A stretch of 64,000 bases of DNA from Tachypleus tridentatus (Eukaryota > Arthropoda > Merostomata > Xiphosura > Limulidae), in NCBI RefSeq assembly GCF_004210375.1, contig NC_134825.1, positions 66,579,558-66,643,557 on the forward strand, written 5' to 3'. Under the pieces are notes generated by a model. It worked only from the letters and a program-made list of their open reading frames with translations. It did not search any database and was not told the DNA's origin. Numbering within the stretch: position 1 is the first letter of the stretch; each line of letters opens with the position of its first letter. This document shows, piece after piece, positions 12,847 to 24,215 of this stretch. The position numbers were made by a program, and so were the translations under genes.

Positions 12847-13096
12847 TTTGGCCAGGTGGGTTAAGACTGGCTCGCATCCTTGTCGCACCAAACATGCTCG
12901 CCTTTTCAGCCGTGGGGACTTTATTTTATGATGTGATGGTCAATCCCACTATTCTTTAGTAAAAGAGTAGCCTAAGAGTTGGCGGTGGGTGGAGATGACT
13001 AGCTGCCTTCCCTCTAGTCTTACACTGCTAAATTTGGGACGGTTAGCGCAGATATCCCTCGCGTAGCTTTTTGCGAAATTCAAAACAAACAAATAA
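12847..13096 (+). repeat. SINE, main family, with internally deleted tRNA head
   Basis: Starts 'tttggccaggtgggttaag', then loses part of the anticodon/B-box region, then continues with 'accaaacatgctcgcc', the core 'gtcaatcccactattc' and 'agagttggcggtgggtgg', and the tail 'cgcagatatccctcgcgtag' plus an A-rich end. It is well conserved apart from the head deletion. Confidence 0.9.
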
Positions 13097-13330
13097 ATCG
13101 AAAACTGTTTATTTTATTCACGTTGGAGAACCACAATGGAATTTTAACACAGTGCCTGCACTTCCTTTTTAGTAATCATGCAATCTTACCCTGAGTCATT
13201 TAAAGAGAACTTTCGGTCATTAGCGTCTATGGACCACAGACTAAGAACAAATGCAAGGAGAAGTAGGTTAAAAGTAGCTACTTCAAGAAGTTGAAATTAT
13301 ATATCAGTAATATTTCTTCTATTCCACAAT

Positions 13331-13437
13331 TCACAAGTAGGCACCATAGAGGTCTCTGATGAAGCCGTTTAACCCATTGTGTGCAGCAGGTGTCGCGCTG
13401 GTGAATGAAGAAATTGTACATGTTCTTGCACTATATA
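13331..13437. other. Short unique stretch before a SINE
   Basis: No motif recognised. The - strand frame here runs across the adjoining SINE and is not a gene. Confidence 0.4.
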
Positions 13438-13545
13438 GCCCCCCTCCCAGTAGTTCAGAAGTAAGTCTAAAGGCTTGTAACGCTAAACACACGGGTTTTA
13501 TATTCCCGAGGAGACAGCACTGATAATTATTCTGTAGTTTTGGAC
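13438..13545 (+). repeat. Short tRNA-like SINE, second family
   Basis: Reads 'cccagtagttcagaagtaag', then 'ggcttgtaacgctaaa', then 'cgggttttatattcccg' and 'gcactgataat'. Other copies in the window share the order 'cagcggtaagt', 'gacttacaacgctaa', 'gggttcgat..ccc', 'gcttaa/ataaaa' tail. Only about 110 bp is recognisable. Confidence 0.7.
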
Positions 13546-13560
13546 TTATAAACAAATAAG

Positions 13561-14550
13561 CATAATATATTTACTTTTTATTAAAGCGCAAAGCCCTAGC
13601 TTTAAAATTAAGTTCCTTCTTGTTACTTACTCTTTATATACTTCAACATAGTATTGAGAATTTAAATCACATTTTATCAACATATAGCCAAAGCAATTTG
13701 ATGAGCTTTAGTACCAATTATCAGAGGTATTCAGCAGCATTGGCGCTCAACAAATAGTGTCTAGTCATTTAAATTTCTTAATAAAAAGTAAATGAATAAA
13801 AGATCTAAATATTTGTAAACAAAAATGTTATCCTTAAGGCTCATAAATTCAACTTTATTAATATTACAGAACAGTGAACTAGTAAACAGTACTCTTTGAA
13901 AAGGGTAGTTTTTAGTGTAATATCATTTTCTAACCTTTTGTAGTTCTTTAAAAAACAACAACAAGGTATCATAAAAATAGATACACTTTCATTGTAGAAA
14001 TCAATAGAAACTTGTTCAAATTTTAACAGGTAAAACTGAAACTGAAAAACATACATAAGTCTATAAACAAAATGTTCTGGATTTACTGAGTAATGTATAA
14101 TTAAGTTTATGTCGACTACAATCGGAAAAGATGGACATGGAGTCGTTTCATATTTATAAAACACTTTTATTTCACAAACATGAACATGAACAAAACAATT
14201 AGATAGTGAATGTTCGAGAAAATGCCATCACGCAAAATTTTAGAGAGTACTAACTTTCTTCTGATTATATTCAATCCTAAACTTTCCCCCAAGCATCCAA
14301 AAATACGATGCCATCCATGTTAGCAAGTAAGACTTATTTGCAGGAAAGGAAAACCAGAACTTTATATGCGACATCACTGATTAAAACCAGAACTGCCAAT
14401 TTCTCTGCCCTAGAACATAGCCAACATACCAGACATCCCGCAAAAAAGATAACTTAAAGGGCAAATGATTGGAGTTAAAGATTCGGTACGTCCTACTCGT
14501 ATGGAGCTTATAGATAACTACAGAAATATGTTATGACATTTTATAAATAA
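13561..14550. other. Gene-free AT-rich stretch
   Basis: Nothing recognisable on either strand. The 107-codon - strand frame at 13,841-14,164 has random AT-driven composition. Confidence 0.45.
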
Positions 14551-14684
14551 TTGCTTGTTTGCTTGTTTAGAATTAAGCACAAAGATACATAATGAGCTAT
14601 CTTGTTCTGCCCATTACTATTATCGAAAGCCGGTTTTTAGTGTTGTAAGTCCGCAGACATACTGCTGTGCCACTGGGGGAGGGC
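14551..14684 (-). repeat. Short tRNA-like SINE, second family
   Basis: Read on the - strand: 'cccagtggcacagcagtatg', 'gcggacttacaacactaaa', a decayed B-box region with 'ctttcgataatag', 'gagctcattatgtatctttg', then a 'gcttgtttgcttg'-complement tail. Confidence 0.75.
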
Positions 14685-15360
14685 TTTAAAAAAACACTTT
14701 TTACGAATAAAAATACGTTCATGATCTAAATTATGGAGAGATTTAGTTACAATAATAAAATATCATTCGTCCAATTCGCCGCACAATTGGTTATCTAAGC
14801 TGTGAGTACTAAAGACGTCGATACCAAATTTCAGAACACTCGTTAACCCTCAAGTTTACCCTAGAACCTTCAAAAGTAATTTTCTATTAAAGCTGTTATT
14901 CGACAAAACAATTACCATGATTCCACACACTCTGTATTAATGTATAATTATTTCAAGTGATTGATTATTCAGTTTTAACATTGTCGTAGTTATTTAACAT
15001 GTCTTTTTCTAGTCACTTCTGTCTTTTGTACTTGTTCTCTGTCCGTAAGGATATTTCAGTGCTATATATAGATCCTGGGTTGAACTACTTTAAACTGGAA
15101 CATTATTTAGTGATCAAAATATAACATCACCTTTTAGCTAGTCAATTCTGTCAGGGAACAGAGATTACAAGATCACATTGTCCAGTGGGCAAACAAAGCG
15201 AAGTGACGTTCGAAATAGAGTTTTTCTTACTTTGTTCAGTTCTAGTTACTCTTCATCTTGACTACTTCAACAGAGGCTCTTCCTGAGAGATGGAAAGCTA
15301 GCGAGCTATTCACTGGTCCAGTACAGGCGATATTTCACTTGTCTATGCAGTTATGTACAC

Positions 15361-15450
15361 CGTATCTCAGAACGGCTGCTATGGGTTGTAATACTTTTAT
15401 TGATAAGCAGAGAACAACATTTCGACCTTCCTAGGTCATGTTCAGGTTAA
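15361..15450 (-). repeat. Conserved repeat fragment with hairpin and CTGA...GAAA arrangement
   Basis: On the - strand this reads 'cctgaacatgacc', 'taggaa', 'ggtcgaaatgttgttc', then a run to 'agcagccgttctgagatac'. The hairpin arms 'gacc' and 'ggtc' (15,424-15,437) are flanked by CTGA and GAAA. I recall this string as dispersed in several invertebrate genomes. The parent element is not identified here. The flanking 14,685-15,780 holds nothing else that I recognise. Confidence 0.4.
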
Positions 15451-15780
15451 ACATTTTTTTTATTTCAAGTGGGTTTCACGTCATCGAGAGTTATGTACAT
15501 TGCTCTTTAAATGTGTCCAGTCTGTTTGACTCTCATTTAACTTAAACTTCATCTAAGTTATTAACTACATAACATTCCTCTTATTTCTTGAATCAGTATG
15601 TTGTTAGTTACGGGTTTACCTGTCTGATACATGTTAGAAAATTGGTATTACGTGAAAACATTACACAAGATGACCTAAAATTAGAGGTCGCGAACTTGTT
15701 TTGCATTCACGTGTACGATTCGATTTGAAATAAATAGCGTATTCAAATGTTTATATTAACTTTTAATTCATAATCCTTTT

Positions 15781-15906
15781 TAAATGAAAAAAGAATTGTT
15801 TATTTTAAAGCAAAGCTTCACTGGGATATCTGTTATACCCACTGTAGGGAATCTAATCGAACCCCGGCTATTAGCATCGTTAATTCTCAAACTTACCGCT
15901 ATCTTA
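15781..15906 (-). repeat. Short tRNA-like SINE, second family
   Basis: - strand order: 'gatagcggtaagtttgag', 'aacgatgctaatagcc', 'ggggttcgattagattccc', 'tgggtataacagatatccc', 'gaagctttgctttaaaat'. The B box is well preserved. Confidence 0.75.
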
Positions 15907-15959
15907 CAAAAAAAGGAATTCGTTATAGAGTGAGATGAATGTAGTGAGATGATTTGATT

Positions 15960-16040
15960 TGATTTTTGTTGAGCCACAAAACTACACAGTTGTTTATCTA
16001 CGCTCTGCTTATAACGGGTATCGAAACCCTATTGTTAGTA
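15960..16040 (-). repeat. 3' part of a second-family SINE
   Basis: - strand 'tagggtttcgatacccgtta' followed by 'agcagagcgtagat' and 'tgtgtagttttgtgg'. The head is missing. It lies 54 bp from the previous copy in the same orientation. Confidence 0.65.
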
Positions 16041-16538
16041 ATTGGATAGGCATATTAAAACATGTTAATGAAACTTTTATTTTTATGAGAAACAGCGAAT
16101 TATATTTTGTTTCTTGCTAACCTACAGGAAATTCTACTGAGTGGATTATTTTGATTGTATAATGCTTAAAGTGTTCCACTTTACAAAATATAAGTGCACA
16201 AGTGTTTGAAAAGTATGACGTGTATTGAACCTCTTTAAGAGCATAAAAAACTGCTGTTCAAAAAGTTATTGTTTAAATTTTAGTAAATGTTTTAATGATT
16301 TCTTCTACTAACTACTGGCTGGCTTAGTAAACATAGTTATCGAGTTATACATATATATGATTTGCTAATGTGTTGTAAGTCTGTAAAGTTACCTTTGGTT
16401 CATCAGAGGACTATTTGTATGATGCGTTAGAAGAAACAATCACTGTGCCCTGTACTTGAGTAAAATATATTAAAAATATAACCAAGAAGTCAGATTACAT
16501 TTCGAAAACGACATCAAAACTGATTAGAATAAAGGGAC
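16041..16538. other. Gene-free AT-rich stretch
   Basis: No supported feature. Confidence 0.45.
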
Positions 16539-16790
16539 TGGCATGCCCAGGTGGTTAAGGTGCTTGACTTGCATCTGATGGCTGGGGAAATCTTTATTCC
16601 GTTAAATGTGTTCGTCTTTTCAGCTGTGGGAGCGTTATAATGTGACGGCCAATCACACTATTCTTTGGTAAAATAATAACACAAAAGCTGGTGGCGAGTA
16701 GTAATGACTGGTCTTTCACTACTAAATTAGGAACATCTAGCGCAAATTGCCCTCGTGTAGCTTTGTGTGAAATTCAAAACAAAAATTACA
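16539..16790 (+). repeat. SINE, main family
   Basis: Head 'ggcatgcccaggtggttaag' with A box, diverged B-box region, core 'gcgttataatgtgacggcc', 'atcacactattctttgg', tail 'ccctcgtgtagctttgtgtg' and an A-rich end. One of the more diverged copies. Confidence 0.9.
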
Positions 16791-17155
16791 AAAGAAATCA
16801 GAGATAAGGATACAAGAATTAGTCAGTAGTTGTATGTAAACTCACCTTAGATTTTCATTGCTTATTGGCCCATGTATTATTTTTTATTTTTCCATTTGTC
16901 CAAAATTGAAGTTTATTTTGTATTCTGAATTCTTTTGTTTTAATCAACAATTTTAACAGAGTTCCTCTTCCAATTGGAATTTGTTTGAACCTGCATTTTC
17001 AATTTTGATGATGTCTATTTAAGATTATCTCTTAATTCTACTGGTTATCTTCACTCCTTGAACTGGCTAGTGATTATTTTAGTATTTTCTGTTGCAGATA
17101 CCGTCCCAGAATCCTTGTCATGAAAGTAATTAGTGGTTAGTATTTTCTCTTTAAC

Positions 17156-17395
17156 TTAATCAATACTATGCCTTCCATGTCTGGCATTGGACATTTTTCT
17201 CATGTCTTCAGACCTGATGGATAAAGAAGCATTGCTGGACAATGCACTAGATAAATGGGTTCTGGAATAAGTAGTTGTGGTTCTGTTCCTTTTCACACCA
17301 GATTGTCCAAAGTCATCATCAGCTGTTTCAACTTTGGTTATCCTACGAATGTCAGATGTTAAAGAACTGGAAAAAGTGAGTAAGTATAAGTCCAT
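17156..17395 (-). other. Possible exon, serine/threonine-rich, unassigned
   Basis: A 79-codon - strand frame ends 'RSEDMRKMSNARHGRHSID' before a stop. A plausible acceptor (ctcactttttccag) lies at about 17,369, so the coding part might start at 'SLTSDIRRITKVETADDD'. The charged, Ser/Thr-rich composition looks like a cytoplasmic tail of a membrane protein, but no domain is recognisable and no partner exons are found. The + strand at 17,720-17,800 has a second short protein-like frame (DDGRPVTSTVTTKAGAKIV). Both may be remnants. Confidence 0.25.
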
Positions 17396-18339
17396 GAAGT
17401 CCGATGTGCCAGTTATCTATTGCTGTAGTACCCCACATTAATATGAAGGAGGCGTCAAAAATCCTAAAAAGTTATCACATTGCAGAAAGTAGTAAAAATG
17501 CCCCATTGAGGGATTCTTCATTTAAAGAAACAATAGACGTGGTATGTGCGCACATCTTCAATGCGATAATAAGATTCAACATCCTAGTATGAGCTTCCTA
17601 CTACTAAAATGAGCAAAAATAAAAAGCAAACTTAACTTTGACATGATTTCTCCTTCCACCACCTCCACTATGTTGATTGCTACTTCCAGGGTGACAATCT
17701 TCACTGTGGATACGATGACGACGGTAGACCAGTTACATCAACGGTAACCACCAAAGCCGGCGCCAAGATAGTTACATCGATCATTCAACCAGTCTAGACT
17801 CCTGAAGAGACATTGGAAAGAATTCAGCTTCCATTGAAGTCCCTGATTGAGATATGCAAGTGAATTACGCTGTAACAGATAACAATTTTAAAACACTATT
17901 GTCTAGATCAAGCAACCAGGTGGACAAAGAACTGACCACTTTATAATCACAAACAAGACCATCTACTAAAGCAATGACAGCCCCAAATGCAGTTCTAAAG
18001 TGAAATGCATCAACTCCAATAAGATTTGGCGTGAACTTAGAAAGCTATAGCAAGAACCAAGATTATCCATCAAATCAACATGACACACCAAATATCCATG
18101 AATGCATTAAAGGACCTGTCGGGATTACGTTAGAAGAGATTCATTATTCTCTCAACATACGTCGTAAACAGTACTTTAAAGTAATCTGCGAACGTGTTTA
18201 TTTTGTTGATGTTCAGTTAATGTTTAAGGTTAACTACATTGTATGTTTCCTTCCTTTTGGAATTTACTGCAGAAAGTTAACTTTTAAAGAGTTTTATTTA
18301 TCTACATAGGATTTAAATGTTAAAGATCCTTGTTTTCCA

Positions 18340-19010
18340 GTGCACTGTCTCATCATATCAATAATTAATTAAAAATGACGTTTAGTACTAATTCATCCTA
18401 AAAATGACACTTTACACTGCTTAATTAAATAATTTATAATTAGTTAATTATTTCATTCATAATTAAATCATCATAAAAAGGCAGTGAATACTAATTCATT
18501 AGTTAATTAATAATTAAATTATCCCACCACGAAGTAGATGACGTGTTTCTATACCATCATGACACACAGTATGTCTCATCTTGTCGATAGTGTTCTGCAT
18601 TGCCTGATGGTTAAGATCCTCGACTCACAGTCTGAGGGTCGACAGTTTGAATCCTCGTCACACCAAACATGCTCACCTTTTCAGCCGTGTAGGTGCTATA
18701 ATGTCATAATCAATCCCACTATTCATTAATAAAAGAGTAGCCCAAGAGTTGTTGGTGTATGGTGATGAATAGCTCTCTTCCCTCTAATCTGACACTGCTA
18801 AATTAGGAACTACTAGCGCAGACAGCCTTCGTGTAGCTGAATTCAAAAATTCATATGGATATTTAATTATCTAATTCATCCTAAAATGGACACTAAATGC
18901 TAATTCATTAAATCAACTATAATTAATTAATTGAATCATTTATAATTAATTTGTTATAAAATGTGTGCTTAAGACCAATTAATTAGGTAATTAAATTTCC
19001 TGCCCTAAGA
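18340..19010. repeat. AT-rich 'ttaattaa' repeat, left copies
   Basis: Sequence dense in 'attaattaa' with recurring 'aattcatcctaaaa(a/t)g(g)acac' blocks at about 18,388 and 18,878. The first half matches the reverse complement of 22,640-22,925 in block order. A main-family SINE (18,597-18,848) sits inside it. Confidence 0.7.
18597..18848 (+). repeat. SINE, main family, inserted in AT-rich repeat
   Basis: Head 'attgcctgatggttaagatc', 'gagggtcgacagtttgaatc', core 'caatcccactattcattaat', 'agagtagcccaagagttg', tail 'gcgcagacagccttcgtgta'. Diverged but complete. Confidence 0.88.
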
Positions 19011-19114
19011 AGATGATATTTTAATTAAAACTTACTGTTATTATTTCTGAACGAGTGTTTTTCACTGACATAATACATTATTTAATGTAACATTATCATA
19101 ATTAAAGATATTTT

Positions 19115-21690
19115 GACCCCATGAAAATGGATTCCTGTGTGTGGTGAGAGGACCTCTTAGGGAAGGTTTTGTATTCTAAGTTTATCTCCTCTGGAATCTG
19201 AACATCTACCCACGCGTTTACCGTGCGTGGTGACCCGTGAAGGGGAAGAAGGGATTCTAGTGGTTGAGGGGTCCAACCACAACACGTCACTTTAACCTTG
19301 ATTTCTTGTAGATGGATAGCCACGGGGTAGTACCCTAAGAGTTACTGAACTGGTCCTGTTGGGCTACGGTCAACTGAGTAGCAGTGTTGAACTTTTTCAA
19401 CAGGCATTGTGGACATTGTTTCTGATACTGGTGTTTGGGTTTAGTCTTGAAGAAACCCTGGTGTGGCTGCTGTGTCCTTGTTGGCATTGTAGTGCTTCCC
19501 CCCGAAGAACTTCATGGTAGTGGGGTCAGTAAACACTAAATCTTTTTCTTTATATTATGGATTTTATAATCCTTGAAATAAAAAAATGATAAAAAACAGT
19601 TAGTTGGTTAATTACCACACATAGACGACTCTGTTACAAGATCACCATCACGATCAGAACCTATTCCATGATTTTCAATTATTCATTCTTTACCTGACAA
19701 ATCCTTGGGAGCAGTTGTCTCCTTTTTTAATTGAAAGATGATTAGAAGGGCTTGTTGGCTTGCTTAAGTCAGTCATAAAGTAGTGCTATGAAGACATTTT
19801 GATGGAAACATGTATGCCTTCTCACAGCAAATTATTTGGGTTTGTTCTTTCATGTACAGAACATTGCCGATACTCTTGGTGAGAGCTTTTCTCGTGCATC
19901 CAGAATTTTTGTTTCTTCCCTCATCTTGTTGGCCATCATGTCTCGAGTAAAGCAATTGTGTATTTCCTATCGTGCTGATCATCTCTACGACTATAATTGC
20001 CCCTTTACACTCAAAGTTGCTCTTCATTGGTCTGGCAGTGCATCAGTTGGACCTGATAATCTTCACTATGAGATACTATATTATCTCCTTCCTACCTCTC
20101 TTGATATTCTTCAGGTTGTTTTAAACCAGATCTGGCAGGAGAATGTTTTCCTTATGCTTGGTGCTACGCTATTGTCCTCCATTTCTCTCTATATGGGGAC
20201 GATCCCAAGATTCATTTTAACTATCATCCAGTTGTTTTGACTAGCTGTCTCTATAAGATATTTGAGAGGATGCTTAATGCTCTCCTTGTTTGGTTTCTGG
20301 AATGAAACAATCTTAACTCGCCCACCCCAAGCATCTTTTGATTGTAGACAATACTCCATCATGAACCCCCTGATGTAACTTGAAACGTCGATCATGTGAG
20401 CTTTCCTCAAAAAGGAACGTCTTGTTTGCATGTTCTATGAGCTTGAGCAGGCTTAAGATACTACGTGGAGGTATAGCATTTTGTGAAACCTCCTTTTCTA
20501 CTGAGTTGCCTGGCCATTTACCTATTTCTATCTGGAACGTTTTATTGGGCAGGTGATTCTAGGTCTGTGTGTGACTTTCATGTTATTTTCCACAGCAATC
20601 TCTTGTTCCTTGGGTCTGTATTTTGAATGTTACACTTTTCAGTATCAAAATTAATGCTATCACTACACAACTTCTTCTTGCTGTTTCAAACAGGCTTTAT
20701 GTCGACAACTTCTACATCTCATGTTGGTCGTCGAACATAAGGTTTATTGAGCGGTAACTTCAGAGTACCTTCAATGTCTTGTTGAAGTGGGCCAGAACAA
20801 AATGTTTTACCTTTTCTTTCTTTAAAACTTTCTACATGCATTTCTCTCATCAGTGGGAATAGACCCTGATACCGAGCTCCATTTAAATTATTTTGTTCTT
20901 CCAATGATTTCTGAGGCAAACTTCTTGGGACTTATATTTGGCCATAAGCTTTCCTTCATTCCTCACATCAAACAAATAAGTGTCAATTGTACGAAGGGAA
21001 TGAACATCCTCTGTGTCCTTTCTTCCACCTCATGGGGAGTGAATCAATGTTCTATGCTCAAGTTCTATCATGCCAACAGTTGTTTCAAACTGGATTACGG
21101 GTATCTGGTTGTGCTGGGACCTCGACCTTGAAGTTGCTGAACTCCATCACCATCTGGGGCTTTGGGGTTTTCCCACGAACATTCTTTTCACTTCTTACAT
21201 TTGGAACTTTCTTTTCAGTATTCTTCTAAACTTTTATCCTTACCACAACTTTCCACCTGGAGTTATGCTTTTCTTCCTCAGTGAGCTTTGCTTTCTTAGA
21301 CAAGAATGTCCACCACTCTTCCCTTTGGTCTTCGTATCTAGGTGTAGCTAACTGAGTTGGGTGTGTTATTAGATGACGTCGCTGTCTCCACAGATCAGTT
21401 TATCCCACCATGGCTTATTACCATCTCCACCTGTGACATTTCATTGAGTCATTTGTGGAGGATGGATACTCACGATTGGAAGTACTGTATTTTCCTTGCC
21501 GAACGTATTTCGAACTATTATTTCATTCTCGTTTATAAGGATGGTTTGAAATCAGGTGACTCTGTAGAATCTCCCATGGTTTGTTGCGGCTTAGTGATTG
21601 CTCACAGAATCCTCTCTGCAGTTTCTGTGTTCACTGCCGAGTTGTATGCCATTTCTCTTTTCCAGAATCACGTAAAATCTATGCAGTATA
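19115..21690 (+). mobile_element. I-superfamily LINE, copy 2, internally deleted
   Basis: 19,115-19,620 matches the 5' UTR of the long copy at 44.3 kb ('cctgtgtgtggtgagaggac' versus 'cctgtatgtggtgaggggat', and 'gtgacccgtgaagggg'). ORF1 begins near 19,690, but at about 19,815-19,862 the sequence jumps to the part of ORF2 just before the RT (equivalent to 47,163 in copy 1). ORF1's zinc knuckles and the endonuclease are therefore missing. RT remnants follow to about 20,990, then the connection region. RNase H is cut off after 'TAELYAISLF' near 21,665. Many frameshifts. Confidence 0.85.
19836..21690 (+). pseudogene. LINE ORF2 remnant: RT, connection and start of RNase H
   Basis: The frame at 19,836-20,240 carries 'YNCPFTLKVALHWSGSASVG', equivalent to 'YNCPFTLVELKMALHRSGST' of copy 1. 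Further frames hold RT motifs. 21,540-21,662 holds 'GDSVESPMVCCGLVIAHRIL' and 'FTAELYAIS' of RNase H. It cannot encode an active protein. Confidence 0.8.
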
Positions 21691-22038
21691 CAAATTTGAA
21701 TTATTTATACCAACTGGTATATTCTAGTCTTTTGAATAATAGTAATCAGTGAGTCGTTCATTTAGCTGTGGGGCAGTTATTGGTTAGGTATGATTTGTGA
21801 AACAGTGTCCTACAGAACATTAAAAGAAGTTATGTATACCATACTTTTACAAGCTTTGTGTGAATTTGGAAGTGATCAATGACTATATATAAAATCTACA
21901 AAGCAAGTCAATGATTTATTATTTTTAATACAGATAATTAATTTTAACATAGTTAAATCGAGGCGTTAATGACTTGTACTATCACAGAATATTTGTTAAA
22001 ATCCTTATATGTGAAAGTCATTCTCAGCAAAACATCAG

Positions 22039-22660
22039 CAAATTATTTTGCCACAAGTTGGTACAAGTGTTATTGTATAACACACATTTCATAGCAGAGG
22101 TGAATTGTTGTACAAAGTATGAAGTTTAATTATTTTATGATATTGTCATTTTTAGAGCAATTTAAACAAGTTGCCATGTATTGCACATATTAGATTGAGT
22201 AAAATATAGTCCTTTCAGGAGAGGAAATGTGATAATTTCGTACCGAAAATCTTTAATCAATAACTTGAGTGGATTTTAATCATCATGCTGTCTAATTAAA
22301 GACAAAGGTATTTAATATTCGTTTTATCAACCTTTGAAAAACATTAAATAAAGTAGCATGTGTAAATTATTTTGTTGTATAAAGTCAAATTGGTAGAAGT
22401 GTTATTACATAATAAACGTTTCATTGACAGAGTATATTGTTGTTTAAAATCAAGTTAGTAAACGCTTTAATTATTATATGATATTGCCCTTTTTAGTGTG
22501 GTTTAAACATATAGTCATGTGTAGTATGCATGGTAAAAATATACATAGCTGTAATCAAGTTACGTTAAATAATAGAACATGTCATTGAAATACACCAGGT
22601 CGAAAATAAAACAAAGTAAGTTTTAATTAAGATATCGTCCTTTTAGGATAGGTAATTTAA
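22039..22660. repeat. Diverged tandem repeats, about 325-bp spacing
   Basis: Blocks recur at 22,039-22,205 and 22,364-22,540: 'aaattattttgccacaag / aaattattttgttgtata', 'agtgttatt.ataa.a.acattt', 'tatgatattgtcatttttag / tatgatattgcccttttta', 'gccatgtattgca / gtcatgtgtagta'. A third, shorter unit with 'gatatcgtccttttagga' lies near 22,630. Confidence 0.6.
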
Positions 22661-23040
22661 TTAACTGATGAATTAGTGTCAAGTGTCCATTTTAGGATGA
22701 ATTAATTAAGTTGTTATCAACATGATAATATATGCATAATATGAGTAATGACCACCTGCCACGGCAGTCAAGAAGCATGTTACCTACTTCGTGGTAAGAT
22801 GATTAAATAGTTAACTAAAGCATTATCATTCACTACCCTTTTTATGACGATTTAATTATAAATGAATAAATTAATAAATTAATTTATTAGTGTTAAGCGT
22901 CCTTTTAGGATAATTTAATTAATTAATTATCGGCATGATGACACGTGTTGTATTAGTCATGGTTGCCTAGAAACACGTTCTCTACCTTGTGACGTAATCA
23001 ACTATCATGGCCACCTGTCATGGCGGCCTAGCAACGCGTT
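22640..23040. repeat. AT-rich 'ttaattaa' repeat, right copy, inverted relative to 18.3 kb
   Basis: Contains 'tccattttaggatgaatta', 'ctacttcgtggtaagatga', 'cctttttatgacgatttaa' and 'cgtccttttaggataattta'. These match, in order and opposite orientation, the repeat at 18,340-18,540. The end (22,940-23,040) holds two near-repeats of 'atggttgcctagaaacacgt / atggcggcctagcaacgcgt'. Confidence 0.65.
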
Positions 23041-23107
23041 CTTAACGATGTATTCTCTTGGAACTATGACATCATCATTTTGCATGACAACAGTACCCTT
23101 TCACTCT

Positions 23108-23379
23108 GGTCTGATACGATCAGGTGGTTAAAGCACTCGACTCGTAATTCGAGGGTAACGGGTTCGAATCCCCGTCACACTGAATACGCTCGCCCTTTCA
23201 GCCGTGTGGACTTTATAATGTCACAATCAATCCCATTATTCGTTGGTAAAAGAGTAGCCCAAGAGTTGGCGGTGGATGGTGATGACTAGCTGCCTTCCCT
23301 CTAGTCTTACACTACAAAAGTAGGAACGCATAGCGCAAATAACCCTCGCGTAGCTTCACGCGAAACTCAAAACAAACCA
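23108..23379 (+). repeat. SINE, main family, complete, well preserved B box
   Basis: Head 'gatcaggtggttaaagcact' then 'cgggttcgaatccccgtcac' (perfect B box), core 'caatcccattattcgttgg', 'agtagcccaagagttggcgg', tail 'cgcgtagcttcacgcgaaac' and an A-rich end. Confidence 0.93.
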
Positions 23380-23572
23380 AATCCTTTCCCTCTACCCCTC
23401 TCCTCAGGCAGCCAATCATTGTGAAGCAGCATCCAGATAACTACTCAAGTGACAGTAAATGATAACTTAAATTACTTACTTTCAAAACTATGTACTCGTA
23501 TGAGAGTATCACAAGTATTTTTAAACAGTGTGGATAGAATAAACATTATGTAGAGCTTGCTTTCATAAAGTG

Positions 23573-23693
23573 TGTATGTGTTTTTTTTATAGCAAAGCCA
23601 CATTGGACTCCCTATTGAGTCCACCGAGGGGATTTGAATCCCTGAATTTAGCGTTGGAAATCCATAGACTTACCGCTGTACTAGCGAGGGACT
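23573..23693 (-). repeat. Short tRNA-like SINE, second family
   Basis: - strand: 'gtccctcgctagtacagcgg', 'taagtctatggatttccaac', 'cagggattcaaatcccctcg', 'gtggactcaatagggagtcc', 'aatgtggctttgctata'. The 3' end is a T/G-rich run on the + strand. This is the clearest copy of the family. Confidence 0.85.
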
Positions 23694-23945
23694 TCATAGA
23701 GTGTACCGAAATGTTAGGGATTAAAAAGTGATTGATTTCATAGACGATACGAACACAGTAGAACATAAGTCATCTGTATCTCCTGAGTAAACTTCACATA
23801 TAAAATCAAATCTGAGAGTACAGTTTTGAACATTGCATGTAATGTTAGAATTCTGATCTATACATTATGACATGATCTCGACTTGTAATATCTATAAAAA
23901 ATGATTTGTCAGAGCTATTTGGACAACCTTTGAATATGTGAAAAG

Positions 23946-24215
23946 GGTTTGTTTAAATTTTGCACAAAGCTGCGCGAGGGCTATCTGAGCTAGCCATCCT
24001 TAATTTAGAAGTGTAAGACTAGAGGGAAGGCAGTTAATCATCGCCACCCACAGCCAACTCTTGGGCTACTCTTTTACCAACGAATAGTGGGATTGACCAT
24101 CTCTTTATAATGCCCCCACGGCTGAAAGGACTAGCATGTTTGGTGTGACGAGGATTCGAACCCGTGACACTCGGATTACGAGTCGAGCGCTTTAAGCACC
24201 TGGCCATGCTAAGCC
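23946..24215 (-). repeat. SINE, main family, complete
   Basis: - strand head 'agcatggccaggtgcttaaa', anticodon region 'ctcgactcgtaatccgag', B box 'gggttcgaatcctcgtcac', core with 'gtcaatcccactattcgttg', tail 'gatagccctcgcgcagctt'. High similarity to the consensus seen in the other copies. Confidence 0.93.

Noticed and set aside
13841-14164. 107-codon open frame on -
   Set aside because: Low-complexity F/Y/L/I/N composition typical of translated AT-rich DNA.
20189-21351. Several overlapping frames on both strands
   Set aside because: Shadows of the frameshifted LINE ORF2 remnant (copy 2).
23108-23180. tRNA gene call from a head with perfect A/B boxes
   Set aside because: The tRNA-like part continues into the shared SINE core and tail, and the same structure recurs across the window. 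The acceptor stem does not close as in a real tRNA.
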